DNA of 64,000 bases from Scybalousia_A sp052170555 (GCA_052170555.1 JBQNAI010000001.1:248001-312000); one strand, 5' to 3'; shown: positions 36,877 through 45,409, counted from the stretch's first letter. The notes: generated from the letters alone by a model not told the origin. A program made the numbers and translations.

Positions 36877-36968
36877 ATGAAAAAACTTGGGCACAAAGGT
36901 ATAACGAAGCAATATATATGGAAGAATGGAGATTAAGCAACTTCGCTAAATTGTTTAAAAGTGGATAA
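36873..36968 (+). CDS. 31-residue small gene, translationally coupled to the previous one
   Basis: Starts in an ATGA overlap with the stop of the interrupted gene at 36643 and encodes MNEKTWAQRYNEAIYMEEW and 12 more residues. The overlap and similar base composition suggest the two belonged to one small transferred unit. Function unknown; could be a fragment of a longer gene. Confidence 0.3.
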   Translation: MNEKTWAQRYNEAIYMEEWRLSNFAKLFKSG

Positions 36969-36973
36969 AGGTG

Positions 36974-37105
36974 TTATTTTCTCCAAAAAGTTTTCCAGAA
37001 TGAATTGGGATTGTGATAGCATTCATTGTGAGCTTCAATACATAATGAAATAAATCCTATGAGGATAAATAAACCTAACAATATGCCAATAATGGTATTA
37101 ATCAT
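36974..37105 (-). CDS. 43-residue single-span membrane protein
   Basis: Starts MINTIIGILLGLFILIGFIS, a clear membrane helix, then IEAHNECYHNP and SFWKTFWRK at the C-terminus, an aromatic/basic amphipathic tail. A minus-strand TACATTTG (plus CAAATGTA, 37130-37137), an exact -7 match, lies 25 bases before the start, which supports real expression. Probably a small inner-membrane protein; role unknown. Confidence 0.5.
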   Translation of the reverse strand: MINTIIGILLGLFILIGFISLCIEAHNECYHNPNSFWKTFWRK

Positions 37106-37148
37106 AACTTGTTGATGTTTTTAAACTTGCAAATGTAGAAATATAGAA

Positions 37149-37292
37149 ATGTTTTCAGATAATCAAATATTATTTCAAATAAATATAACGGGTGATTCAA
37201 ATACCGTGATAGTACAACTTCATAAAAACATAAAAGGTTTAGAGTATTTAGTTGTGAAAAATTTTCAAAAAATATTTAAGAAAAATTTTTAG
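37149..37292 (+). CDS. possible 47-residue small gene
   Basis: Open frame MFSDNQILFQINITGDSN to a Lys/Phe-rich end. It has no recognisable motif and no clear promoter. Listed because the gap would otherwise be empty; likely chance. Confidence 0.15.
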   Translation: MFSDNQILFQINITGDSNTVIVQLHKNIKGLEYLVVKNFQKIFKKNF

Positions 37293-37307
37293 TTTTAAAA
37301 AAAAGTG

Positions 37308-37315
37308 TAACTTTG
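37308..37315 (+). promoter_or_regulatory. -7 element of the putative metal-uptake cluster
   Basis: TAACTTTG, exact TAnnTTTG, 10 bases before the ATG at 37325, so the leader would be only a few bases long. Confidence 0.5.
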
Positions 37316-37324
37316 CAGTTGCAA

Positions 37325-37669
37325 ATGTTTGGGATAAAAAAAGTGAATATTAGCACTTGTGCACTCCTTGTAGTATTCTTGATTATGAATATTTTCGTAG
37401 ATACTCATAATCATGCTGATGTATTTCAGGGCAACGGATGTGAATTATGTTCGAATAATGTAGAACATCCAAATCATTTTGCACAACGCCAAATTACAAA
37501 CACTCATTGTTGTTTATGTCAGTTCATATCTTTTTCGTTTAATGTAACGGAAAGGCTTGAAATAGAGCCATATTACAATTATACCAGCGATGCTAATGAT
37601 AGTGTGGTAGAGATGCTGGTAAGTAATAATCATCATTTTTTCTCTAATAAAGCTCCGCCAACTGCATAA
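37325..37669 (+). CDS. His/Cys-rich exported or membrane-anchored protein
   Basis: 114 residues from the ATG at 37325 (a TTG four codons earlier falls inside the promoter). N-terminal hydrophobic helix ALLVVFLIMNIFV, then a metal-ligand-rich stretch: THNHADVF, CELCSN, HPNHFAQ, THCCLCQF; later HHFF. Such clusters of His and Cys suggest binding of zinc or copper in the periplasm or at the membrane. It heads a cluster with a TonB receptor and two DUF4625 lipoproteins. I do not recognise the family by name. Confidence 0.7.
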   Translation: MFGIKKVNISTCALLVVFLIMNIFVDTHNHADVFQGNGCELCSNNVEHPNHFAQRQITNTHCCLCQFISFSFNVTERLEIEPYYNYTSDANDSVVEMLVSNNHHFFSNKAPPTA

Positions 37670-37754
37670 CCTTTGTTTTTTTGATTAAAATTGTAGTTTT
37701 TGAAGGTTAAAATGGAAATGTTTCAAAAGACATTCGTATTAGTGTGGAGTAAAT

Positions 37755-39890
37755 ATGTTTCTTACAGTATTAACAACCATTTGTGTTTGTTATAATGTGG
37801 TGCTACCTGCTAAGTCGCTAGCTGACACTGCAAAAACAAATCCGAAGGATAGTGTAATAGAATTGAAAGGTGTTACCATAAAAGGTAATAACTCAAACTG
37901 GGTGCAAGTAAATGCATCTCAATCTAGAGTGCAAATAAACAGCAGTTATCTGGAAAGTCATTTTGCAGGGAGTTTGATGCAAACATTAGATAACTTACCT
38001 GGTGTAAAAGCCATGACCATTGGTTCGGGTCAATCCAAGCCTTTAATAAGAGGTATGGGGTTTAATCGTATGGCAGTTATTGAAAATGGGATAAAGCACG
38101 AAAGTCAACAGTGGGGGGATGATCATGGTCTAGAAATAAATCAGTTTGATATAGATAAGGTGGAAATAATAAAAGGACCATCAGCTTTGCTATACGGTTC
38201 AGATGCTATTGGAGGAGTATTGAATCTGTATTCCAATTATACACCAAAATCTGATTTGGAGGCAAAGATTTTATTATTTACTCATTCTAATAATAAATCC
38301 ATAGGATTTGCTACAAAAATTGGACAGAGAAAAAACAGATTCTTTTATTTCTTAGGGCTTTCTATGTTGGACTATGCAGATTATAGAGTAACAGCGGATA
38401 GTATACAATATTACTCCTATCGTGTTGCTCTCAAAAGTAAACGTCTTAGGAACACGGCAGGAACAGAACGAAATGGGAATCTCATGTTCGGATATTTTAA
38501 AGGTGATTTTCAAACTAATATTAAAATTTCAAATAATAATTCCAAAAATGGTTTTTTTGCAAATGCTCACGGATTGGAAGTTAGATTGTCAGATATTGAT
38601 TACGACAAATCTGTAAGAGACGTGAACTTGCCATATCAAAGTGTAAATCATTTTAAAATAATTAATCATACAGCGTGGAGTAAGGGAAGCTTATTATTAG
38701 AAAGCAACTTAGCGTATCAAAACAATATTAGAAAAGAATATTCTGAACCTGTATCGCACGGATATATGCCCCAACCAAGTGGTACTCTTGAAAGAAAATT
38801 TAATAAGGATACATATTCTGCTCATATTGGGGTAAAAAAATATTATTCTACACAGAACTATTTTCAAATAGGAGCGAACTTAGAACAGCAAAGTAACAAA
38901 ATAGGTGGTTGGGGATTTATTATTCCTAATTTCAGAGCATTAAATATAGGCTCGTTTTTATTTAATCAAATAAAAATGGGCCAAAATATTATTATCAATG
39001 AGGGGATTCGTTATGATTATGCAAATATAGATATTGATAGTTATACCGATTGGTATAAAACACCTATGGACAATCAAGATTCTGTATATAAACAGCGTTC
39101 AATAAATAGTCAAAAGCAATTTAATTCTTTTACATGGTCATTGGGAGTAAATTATCATACAGATAATTGGATTTTTAAGCTTAATTTAGGTAAAAGTTTC
39201 AGAATACCCATCGCAAAAGAATTAGGTGCAGATGGAATAAATTATCATATATTCAGATATGAAAAGGGCAACAACAATCTCTCACCTGAACAATCATATC
39301 AATTGGATTTTGCAATGCAGTATAACAATAAAAGGTGGGAAATAAATATAGAACCATTTATTAATTATTTTCCCAATTATATATATTTGAATCCGACTGC
39401 TAAATACACTGAAGGCTTACAGACTTACTATTATACGCAAGCGAAGGTTTTTAGGTATGGTTTTGAGATACAATTACTATTTCACTTCAATGAGAAATTA
39501 GAAACAGAATTGAAAAGTGATTATCTTTATAGTGTTCAGCTTTCAGGAGACAAAAAGGGATATACATTGCCATTTTCTGTTCCTAGTTCTGCAGATTTTA
39601 ATGTAAAATATACTCTGAATAACGAAAATTTATGTTTTGTTACTTGTAATATTCGTGTTGTAGATGCACAAAAGGAGATTGTTCCTCCTGAAAAAATTAC
39701 TGATGGATATTGGCTGTTGAATGCTTCTTTAACTAAGCATTTTTGCATTAATAGATATATTCTAAAAATGATATTGCAAGCAAAAAACATATTGAACAAA
39801 CATTATTATAACCATACAAGTTTTTATAGATTGATGGATATTCCCGAAGCGGGATTAAACATAATGATTACATTAGGCTTCGAATTTTAA
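37755..39890 (+). CDS. TonB-dependent outer-membrane receptor, probably for a metal
   Basis: A 711-residue receptor: short signal peptide, plug domain at about residues 35-155 (QTLDNLPGVKAM, KPLIRGMGFNRMAVIENG, QQWGDDHGLEI, VEIIKGPSALLYGSDAIGG) and a 22-strand barrel to the terminal GFEF (last residue Phe). The HESQQWGDDHG segment is like that of ZnuD-type zinc receptors. The His/Cys-rich gene before it and two DUF4625 lipoproteins after it support metal uptake. No starch-type SusD partner is present. Confidence 0.9.
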   Translation: MFLTVLTTICVCYNVVLPAKSLADTAKTNPKDSVIELKGVTIKGNNSNWVQVNASQSRVQINSSYLESHFAGSLMQTLDNLPGVKAMTIGSGQSKPLIRGMGFNRMAVIENGIKHESQQWGDDHGLEINQFDIDKVEIIKGPSALLYGSDAIGGVLNLYSNYTPKSDLEAKILLFTHSNNKSIGFATKIGQRKNRFFYFLGLSMLDYADYRVTADSIQYYSYRVALKSKRLRNTAGTERNGNLMFGYFKGDFQTNIKISNNNSKNGFFANAHGLEVRLSDIDYDKSVRDVNLPYQSVNHFKIINHTAWSKGSLLLESNLAYQNNIRKEYSEPVSHGYMPQPSGTLERKFNKDTYSAHIGVKKYYSTQNYFQIGANLEQQSNKIGGWGFIIPNFRALNIGSFLFNQIKMGQNIIINEGIRYDYANIDIDSYTDWYKTPMDNQDSVYKQRSINSQKQFNSFTWSLGVNYHTDNWIFKLNLGKSFRIPIAKELGADGINYHIFRYEKGNNNLSPEQSYQLDFAMQYNNKRWEINIEPFINYFPNYIYLNPTAKYTEGLQTYYYTQAKVFRYGFEIQLLFHFNEKLETELKSDYLYSVQLSGDKKGYTLPFSVPSSADFNVKYTLNNENLCFVTCNIRVVDAQKEIVPPEKITDGYWLLNASLTKHFCINRYILKMILQAKNILNKHYYNHTSFYRLMDIPEAGLNIMITLGFEF

Positions 39891-39923
39891 AAATATTTAA
39901 TTACAATAAAAAACACGAAAAAT

Positions 39924-40349
39924 ATGAAAAAAAACATTTTAAAAACCATGACCTTATTTTTGGTTGTATTCCTAGGTCTTTATTCTTGTAAAGATAAGGA
40001 TAGAGTAGAAAAACCTGTTATTAATTTGACAGAAGTAGGACATAATAACTCAATGAAAGTTAAGCAAGGTGAGGATATGCATCTTGAGGCGTCCATAGTA
40101 GCAGAGGGACTGATAAAACGTATAGATGTTCAAATGCACCAAGAAGCTGCTCAGGGAACTACAATAAATAAATCTTTTACAGAAGGGAAATATGTTGGTG
40201 TCAAAAATACAACATTTCACGAACACATAGAAATTCCGATAAGTACACCGCTTGGAGAGTATCACCTCCGCTTTATTGTTACAGACAAAGAGGGACAAAC
40301 TTCTATGAAAGAAGCACATATTAATGTGTTGTTGCGAACTATGAAATAA
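39924..40349 (+). CDS. DUF4625 lipoprotein
   Basis: A 141-residue lipoprotein (lipobox FLGLYSC, Cys at about residue 22) with one Ig-like beta domain typical of DUF4625: KPVINLTEVGHNNSMKV, then EASIVAEGLIKRIDVQMH, and the end GEYHLRFIVTDKEGQTS. Contains several His residues. Follows the TonB receptor by 33 bases and is paralogous to the next gene. Probably a surface or periplasmic accessory to the receptor. Confidence 0.85.
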   Translation: MKKNILKTMTLFLVVFLGLYSCKDKDRVEKPVINLTEVGHNNSMKVKQGEDMHLEASIVAEGLIKRIDVQMHQEAAQGTTINKSFTEGKYVGVKNTTFHEHIEIPISTPLGEYHLRFIVTDKEGQTSMKEAHINVLLRTMK

Positions 40350-40398
40350 ATGGGTCTGAAGAATATCATAAAAAATAACAACTAGTAAATTCTCTATT

Positions 40399-40866
40399 AT
40401 GAAAAAAAATTGTTTTCTGATAATTGTTCTTATTTTTCTTTCAAGTTGTGGTACGAAAGATGATACAAAAGATATGGAAATGCCAACGATAACAGATACG
40501 AACCTTTCTGTTTGTCCATACGATTGTCAAACGTTTCATAAAGGAGATACTATATCTGTTATTTATCGTTTCAATGATAATGAAATGCTGGGATATTACA
40601 ATATTGAGATACACAATAATTTCAATCACCATACTCATAGTACTTCTGCAAAAGATTGTGATTTGGATGCAGTTAAGGAACCTATTAAACCATGGGTATA
40701 TAACAAAGATTTTGATATTCCACGACACACACAATCTTTTGTATCCAATGTACAGATTGCTATACCCAACAATATTGATGAAGGAGATTATCATTTTATG
40801 ATAAGACTTACGGACATGGCGGGGTGGCAACAACTAAAATCCGTATCTATAAAAATAATTGATTAA
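40399..40866 (+). CDS. DUF4625 lipoprotein, second copy
   Basis: A 155-residue lipoprotein (lipobox IFLSSCG) with the same Ig-like layout as its neighbour: PTITDTNLSVCPYDC, then the His-rich EIHNNFNHHTHS, and GDYHFMIRLTDMAGWQ near the end. The HHTHS cluster suggests metal binding. Last gene of the cluster; a terminator follows at 40891. Confidence 0.85.
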   Translation: MKKNCFLIIVLIFLSSCGTKDDTKDMEMPTITDTNLSVCPYDCQTFHKGDTISVIYRFNDNEMLGYYNIEIHNNFNHHTHSTSAKDCDLDAVKEPIKPWVYNKDFDIPRHTQSFVSNVQIAIPNNIDEGDYHFMIRLTDMAGWQQLKSVSIKIID

Positions 40867-40890
40867 ACAAGTATAGCCTAATGTTAAAGG

Positions 40891-40926
40891 AAAGATTGAC
40901 TTGCACAGGTCAGTCTTTTCTTATTT
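40891..40926 (+). terminator. terminator of the metal-uptake cluster
   Basis: AAAGATTGAC (40891-40900) pairs with GTCAGTCTTT (40909-40918) with one G-U, followed by T-rich sequence. Confidence 0.8.
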
Positions 40927-41046
40927 TGTACTAATTTGCTGCTTGTGATAATTCTATTTGTATTCCTATTGTATATTTCCTGATAAAAAATTACCTATCT
41001 TTTTCAATAGAAATATAGATGATAATCTATGCGTTAAAAATATTTT

Positions 41047-41075
41047 TTTGTTGTAATTAATTTTATTTACATTTG
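41047..41075 (+). promoter_or_regulatory. surviving promoter of the decayed type V-A cas operon
   Basis: TTTG at 41047-41050, a 17-base spacer and TACATTTG at 41068-41075, 37 bases before the cas12a start codon. It still matches the phylum consensus although the genes behind it are broken. Confidence 0.6.
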
Positions 41076-41112
41076 CACACGAATTAATAATAAAAGATTA
41101 ACTACTACGAGT

Positions 41113-42741
41113 ATGAAAAAATTAAATGAATTTGTTGGATTATATCCTTTGTAGAAAATATTGAGGTTTTGAACTAAAACCTATTGGTAATAGTTTAAAA
41201 ATATTAAAAATGCAGGTATTTTAGCAGAGGATGAGTACAGGGTAGATCCTTATAAAGAAAGTTAAAAAGATTATTGATCAGGTATATAAATGTATAGAGG
41301 ATAGTTTGAAAAATATTGTGTTAATGGAAAATTTGGGGTATTTTATAGAATATCAAGCTTGAAATACGATAAGCTAATTCATAAAAAAAATACTTCTATA
41401 AAAAAATAAAATAATAATAACTCTGAAAAAGGAAGTATTTTCAAATATGACCTTATAAAAGATAAACGTTATACAGTAGATAAGTTTCAATTTTATGTGC
41501 TAATAACGACCAATTTAATGCATAAGGGAAAGAGGATATCAATGATAAAGTCAGAAATTTTATTAAGGAAGGAGGAGTAAAACATATTATGGGAGTAGAT
41601 AGAGGTGTGACAGAAATTTTCTTTACCTTGCATTAATTGATTTAGAAGAGAGTATCAATTGAGCAACGTAGTCTTAATGTTATTGAAACAAAAATAGAAA
41701 ATACAACTTACCCAAAAGACTATTATTCTTTGCTAGGTTCGGTAGAACAAAGTAATGATGAGGAAAAAAAGAATTGGCAGACAATAGAAAATATAAAAGA
41801 AGTGAAAGAGGGTTACTTTACCCAAGCCATATATATTATTTCCCAAATGAAGGAGATATAATACCATTGTGGTTTTAGAAGATTTGAATATGGGTTTAGT
41901 GTGTGGTAGACATAAAATAGAAAAATTGGTTTATCAAGAGTTTGAAAAGATGCTGATTGATAAACTTAACTTTTCTGCAAATAGAAAATATGAACCTAAT
42001 AAATATTATTGAATTTTAAAAGCAGACCAATTGATAAATAAATTTGAAAGTTTTCAAAACTTGATAAACAAAGTGATTTTTTGTTTTACATGTTTGCATG
42101 GGATACAGGTAAGATTGTCCCAATTGTAGGCTTGGTTAATTTTAATTTTACAAAAAATGAGAGCGTAGATAAAGTAAAGTAATTAGTTGAAAATTTTGAA
42201 ATAATTAGATATAATGGCGAGAAAGACTATTTTGAATTTGTTATAAAATAATATGAAAAATTCAATTCTAAATCAAAGAGAACAAAACAATATTGGATTA
42301 TATTTACTTATGGCGATAGAATAGAAACATTTAGAAATACGGGAATAGAACGATAAATCTTACTAAAAAGATTAAAGAGTTATTTGAAAAGAATAAAATT
42401 GGTTGCAATCCTGATTAAAAAACAAGTTTTAGTTCAAACAAACAAATATTCCCATAAAAACTTATTGTATCTGTTAAAACGTACTCTTCAAATATGTAAC
42501 AGTATAACACAGGCAGGAAAGAAGGTTGCTTTATTTAGCCTGTATGTAACAATGAGGGTAAGTTTTTGACAGAGGGCAGTATAGCGAAAACAATAATTTT
42601 CCCCAAGATGCTAACCAAACGTAGTATACAATATTGCTCGTAAAGGCTTGTGTTGTATTAAACAAATACAAGAATCTGGTAATGACAAATACGCAGAGGC
42701 TTAACTTTATACAAAACAAGGAATACCTAAATAAAAAATAG
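41113..42741 (+). pseudogene. cas12a: cas12a (type V-A effector nuclease) remnant
   Basis: Read across frameshifts and stops, the DNA gives Cas12a in order. N-terminus: MKKLNEFVGLYPL-stop, then KILRF and LKPIGNSLK (the family KTLRFELKPIG block), NAGILAEDEYRVDPYK. Near 41310-41325 it jumps to about residue 850: NGKFGVFYR, then FKYDLIKDKRYTVDKFQFY. RuvC-I is HIMGVDRG (Asp codon 41598); RuvC-II is TIVVLEDLNMG (Glu codon 41878) with KIEKLVYQEFEKMLIDKLN. Then LVNFNFTKNESVDKVK, GEKDYFEF, FTYGDRIETFRN, LLYLLKRTLQICNSIT, and RuvC-III-like QDANQT plus YNIARKGL by frameshift. It ends LNFIQNKEYLNKK. 1.6 kb remain of about 3.8 kb; at least ten stops or shifts. Not functional. Confidence 0.9.
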
Positions 42742-42821
42742 TATTCTGCTTGTGAGAGATTATGTAACTCTATAGATATTAAGTGATTTTATCTTTTGTT
42801 TGTATTCCATATGTTGACACC

Positions 42822-43319
42822 ATGTGTATATGAATACGGACTGGGATAATTATCACTTTTACTTGCAAGAACAGGAGAAGTTGTCTCATTTTTACATAGA
42901 TAAGGAGATTTATAGCAATTATAACAATGAAATTTTGGCTCTACCTATTTATTTGGAACGACTTGGAGTAATGGGAAAGATAGATTTGTATACGGTTAAG
43001 GAGCATTGTTTGATAGAAAGGGAATATAGGCTTAATAATATATATGGGGATAGATTTATCAGTTGTGGGTATGGTATTTTGGATAGTTTAAAATGGACTA
43101 TGAGGGAAGAAAAAAAACTACTTTTTTAGGATAAGTACAAATAAAATGCTACTACAATTACTTCCTAAGGATAAAGAAAAACAAGAGTTACTTTTGTTTA
43201 TGGATAAATTTTTAAAACTATAATTACTTAACTAATATTTTTTAGTTAGTAATCAGAAAAGTATGCATTGTATTCATAATCCATTTTGCGATAAAACTGG
43301 TATTGATGATGTTTACTAA
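42822..43319 (+). pseudogene. cas4: cas4 (type V-A) remnant
   Basis: The first frame gives an N-terminal part, then LERLGVMGKIDLYTVKEH and CLIEREYRLNNIYGDRF, matching the Cas4 GKID...IERK core. A +1 shift then yields YQLWVWYF (the Cas4 YQLWAQYF block). After two stops come MLLQLLPKDKEKQELLLF and, near the end, HCIHNPFCDKTGIDDVY-stop, the Cas4 C-terminal cysteine motif for the Fe-S cluster with one Cys changed to Ser (SMHC). Position directly after cas12a is canonical. Cas4 normally trims and selects PAM-bearing prespacers. Broken by at least one frameshift and several stops. Confidence 0.82.
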
Positions 43320-44183
43320 TAAATACATAGAGTTTCGCCCAATATATGTTATTAATTGTATTGAGAAGAAAATTTAAGAGAGAGCAATGGAGAAAATGTT
43401 CCTGGAAAACGAAAAGGAAAAGAGGACTTTTACTAAAATTCTTTTTCAAAAGATACTTGCACTATTCTTTGTAGGTCATATATCCATAACAACATCATTG
43501 ATAGACAAATGCAGGAAATTCTATGTCGCCTTGGTGACCATGAAACCTAATTTTAGACCTGTATTTTTTGAAACCAATAATGCAGAGGCAAATTATTTTT
43601 TAAGATTAAAACAATACGAGACATGAAAGTGCGACATTAATTCAGCAAAGTGTGACATTAGTGTCGCAAAGTGCCTTATTAGAAATAAAACTCGCAATCA
43701 AAAAAAACTATAGATTATGATAAATTGATTGGGACGGAAGGTATTGGTTGCTAAATATTTCTTTAAGGCATATTTTCAGGTTTATAATTGTAAACTAAGA
43801 GCACTGAGGAGAAAGTGTGATATTATTAACTCTATGTTAGATTATAGGATATACAATATTTTTTTAATTTCACGGAAGTTTTTGTAAGAATGTTTGAATT
43901 CTATGTATATTTGGGCATATATCACAGACTTCAGTTTAAAAGAAAATCGTCAGTATGCAATTTGATGGACCCCTTTAGTTGTATAATAGATAATAGAATA
44001 AGGAGGTCTTTCGATAGTAGACAATTTAGGGAAGCAGAATTTTTATTAGGAAAAGTAGGATATAATTTGAAGTATGAGTGCAATTCTATCTATTGTAATG
44101 TATTTTACACATGTCTTATTAATAAAAAACAGAAGTATTCAAATATGTGTCCAATCTTATTACAGGTGTTTTATGCAATCTAA
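43309..44183 (+). pseudogene. cas1: cas1 (type V-A integrase) remnant
   Basis: Starts in the cas4 tail (ATG 43309). The N-domain reads FTKILFQKILALFFVGHIS, then ITTSLIDKCRKFYVALVTMK, RPVFFETNNAEANYFLRLKQY, matching Cas1. A repeat (43624-43682) then interrupts it. Past this come LIGTEG with KYFFKAYFQ by frameshift, RRKCDIINSMLDY, and the C-domain YLGIYHRLQFKRKSSVCNLM, DPFSCIIDNRIRRSF, the region with the catalytic His and Asp of Cas1. Stops and shifts occur at several points. Cas1 integrates spacers; this copy cannot. Confidence 0.85.
43624..43682. repeat. dispersed short repeat, copy 5, inside the cas1 remnant
   Basis: Three tandem units of about 20-21 bases, GAAAGTGCGACATTAATTCA, GCAAAGTGTGACATTAGTGT and GCAAAGTGCCTTATTAG, in the middle of cas1 between the RLKQY and IGTEG blocks. 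The unit matches the AAAGTGYGACATTA part of the intergenic repeats. Confidence 0.65.
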
Positions 44184-44217
44184 AAATATAGACTTTTGTC
44201 CAGAAATAAATATTTAA

Positions 44218-44508
44218 ATGATAATGTTGATTATAAGTTATGACATATAAAATGATAAATTAGGTACAACTTTAGGTAAAGTGTTAATGAAAAAAGGCAT
44301 CATATGTCTACAATATTCAGGTTATGAGTTCGATAATATGACAAAACTAACAGAAAATTTGAAAGTTTTGATAAAAACATCTTTGCAAAAAAAATTCTGA
44401 TGTAGCAAGTGTCATTCTTTTTGATGTCAGTAATGAAAAATGATAAAATACGGTAATGCTATTCATAGAGATAAATATATGTTTTTATTGATTGAAAGCC
44501 TAAGGCTT
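44218..44508 (+). pseudogene. cas2: cas2 (type V-A) remnant
   Basis: ATG 44218 gives MIMLIISYDI-stop-NDKLGTTLGKVLMKKG, then CLQYSGYEFDNMTKLTENL, the Cas2 ferredoxin-like start (SYDI...DKxRTK...QYSVFE). After a shift: DVASVILFDVSNEK, and after another MIKYGNAIHRDKYMFL, matching the type V-A Cas2 ending IIKYGYAIHxD. Order cas12a-cas4-cas1-cas2 is complete. A small hairpin AAGCC-TAA-GGCTT (44496-44508) with T-rich DNA follows, perhaps the old terminator. Confidence 0.8.
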
Positions 44509-44914
44509 AATATTTTTATATTCTTAATTTATGGATAAATTAAAGGAGGGAGAAATAAAATGGTGGAATAAAAATATTTATTTCTATGTTTTGTATTTTA
44601 CAAAATATAACTGTCATTGCAAAAATTTGTGGAGATATAAGTACTATAAGAAAAATTTAATTTTGTGGATCAGAGTGTAATTTTAATAATTTACAGATTT
44701 TATTTCTAAAATACACGACAGATATTTTAGTGCTTTGATATAGAAAAATTAGTGCGATGAAGTAGGTTTTATTCTCTAAGAAATAAAGTTTTACATAAGA
44801 AGAAGCAATATTTATGTTGAGATAATGTCTATATTATGTGGCGAGTCAAAATTAATAAACAAAGGAAATAAAGGATTTCCTTTTACGCGATAAGTAGCGT
44901 AAAGAATAAAAAAA
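44509..44914. other. 406-base gap where a CRISPR array would be expected; none seen
   Basis: Downstream of cas2 a type V-A array would normally begin. I see no repeat ending in a TTTCTAC...GTAGAT hairpin and no regularly spaced repeats. The only structure is TTTACGC...GCGTAAA (44882-44903), a hairpin just before the next gene. Confidence 0.5.
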
Positions 44915-45409
44915 ATGAAAAATTACAGAAAACTTTTACTGGTAATGATTACAACGGCTGCAGTATTTAACTTTGCGTCCTGTAATGATAATTATGACAA
45001 GAATAAAGATGAAAAAGTAAAGGCTGTTGATATAGAGAGAGTCTTGGCTGGCAGTGTTTGGGGAGTAACCGAATATGATGATACTTTTTATACTATTGCA
45101 ATTTCTCCTGAAAAAACCACGGTTGGTCCTGAATATCCTATTGCGTATGAAAATGTGTATTGGGGATACTGTCGTCAATTTCCAAGTCAATCGCAATGTG
45201 CTACGGAGATAAATGTAAGCCGTTTATTTTGTGCAGTTGATGATGGAGAGATTGTATTGATATTTATTAGGCAGGACAATCCTGTTGTTGTATTTAAGAT
45301 TATAAATATTAGTGCAGATAAGATAGTTGTTAGAGGTAGGCTTCCGTTTTCTAGAGAAAGTAGAGATAATATTTATACGATGGAGAAACTGTCTGTTTAC
45401 AACAATTAG
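44915..45409 (+). CDS. small lipoprotein of unknown function
   Basis: A 164-residue lipoprotein: signal peptide MKNYRKLLLVMITTAAVF with lipobox FNFASCND. The mature domain is beta-rich (WGVTEYDDTFYTIAI, VYWGYCRQF, GEIVLIFIRQDNPVVVFKI, KIVVRGRLPF), with three further Cys. It resembles small Bacteroidota lipocalin-like lipoproteins in shape only. It starts 7 codons after a TTTACGC/GCGTAAA hairpin. Family not recognised. Confidence 0.7.
   Translation: MKNYRKLLLVMITTAAVFNFASCNDNYDKNKDEKVKAVDIERVLAGSVWGVTEYDDTFYTIAISPEKTTVGPEYPIAYENVYWGYCRQFPSQSQCATEINVSRLFCAVDDGEIVLIFIRQDNPVVVFKIINISADKIVVRGRLPFSRESRDNIYTMEKLSVYNN

Noticed and set aside
40441..40833. 130-residue minus-strand frame
   Set aside because: It is a shadow of the DUF4625 lipoprotein gene on the plus strand.
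42384..42569. A 61-residue open frame as a gene of its own
   Set aside because: LLYLLKRTLQICNSIT matches the C-terminal part of Cas12a; it is a fragment of the cas12a remnant.
43624..43682. Tandem 20-21-base units as a mini CRISPR array
   Set aside because: There are no unique spacers between the units, and the motif matches the local dispersed repeats.
43890..44183. A 97-residue open frame as a gene of its own
   Set aside because: It is the C-terminal domain of the broken cas1.
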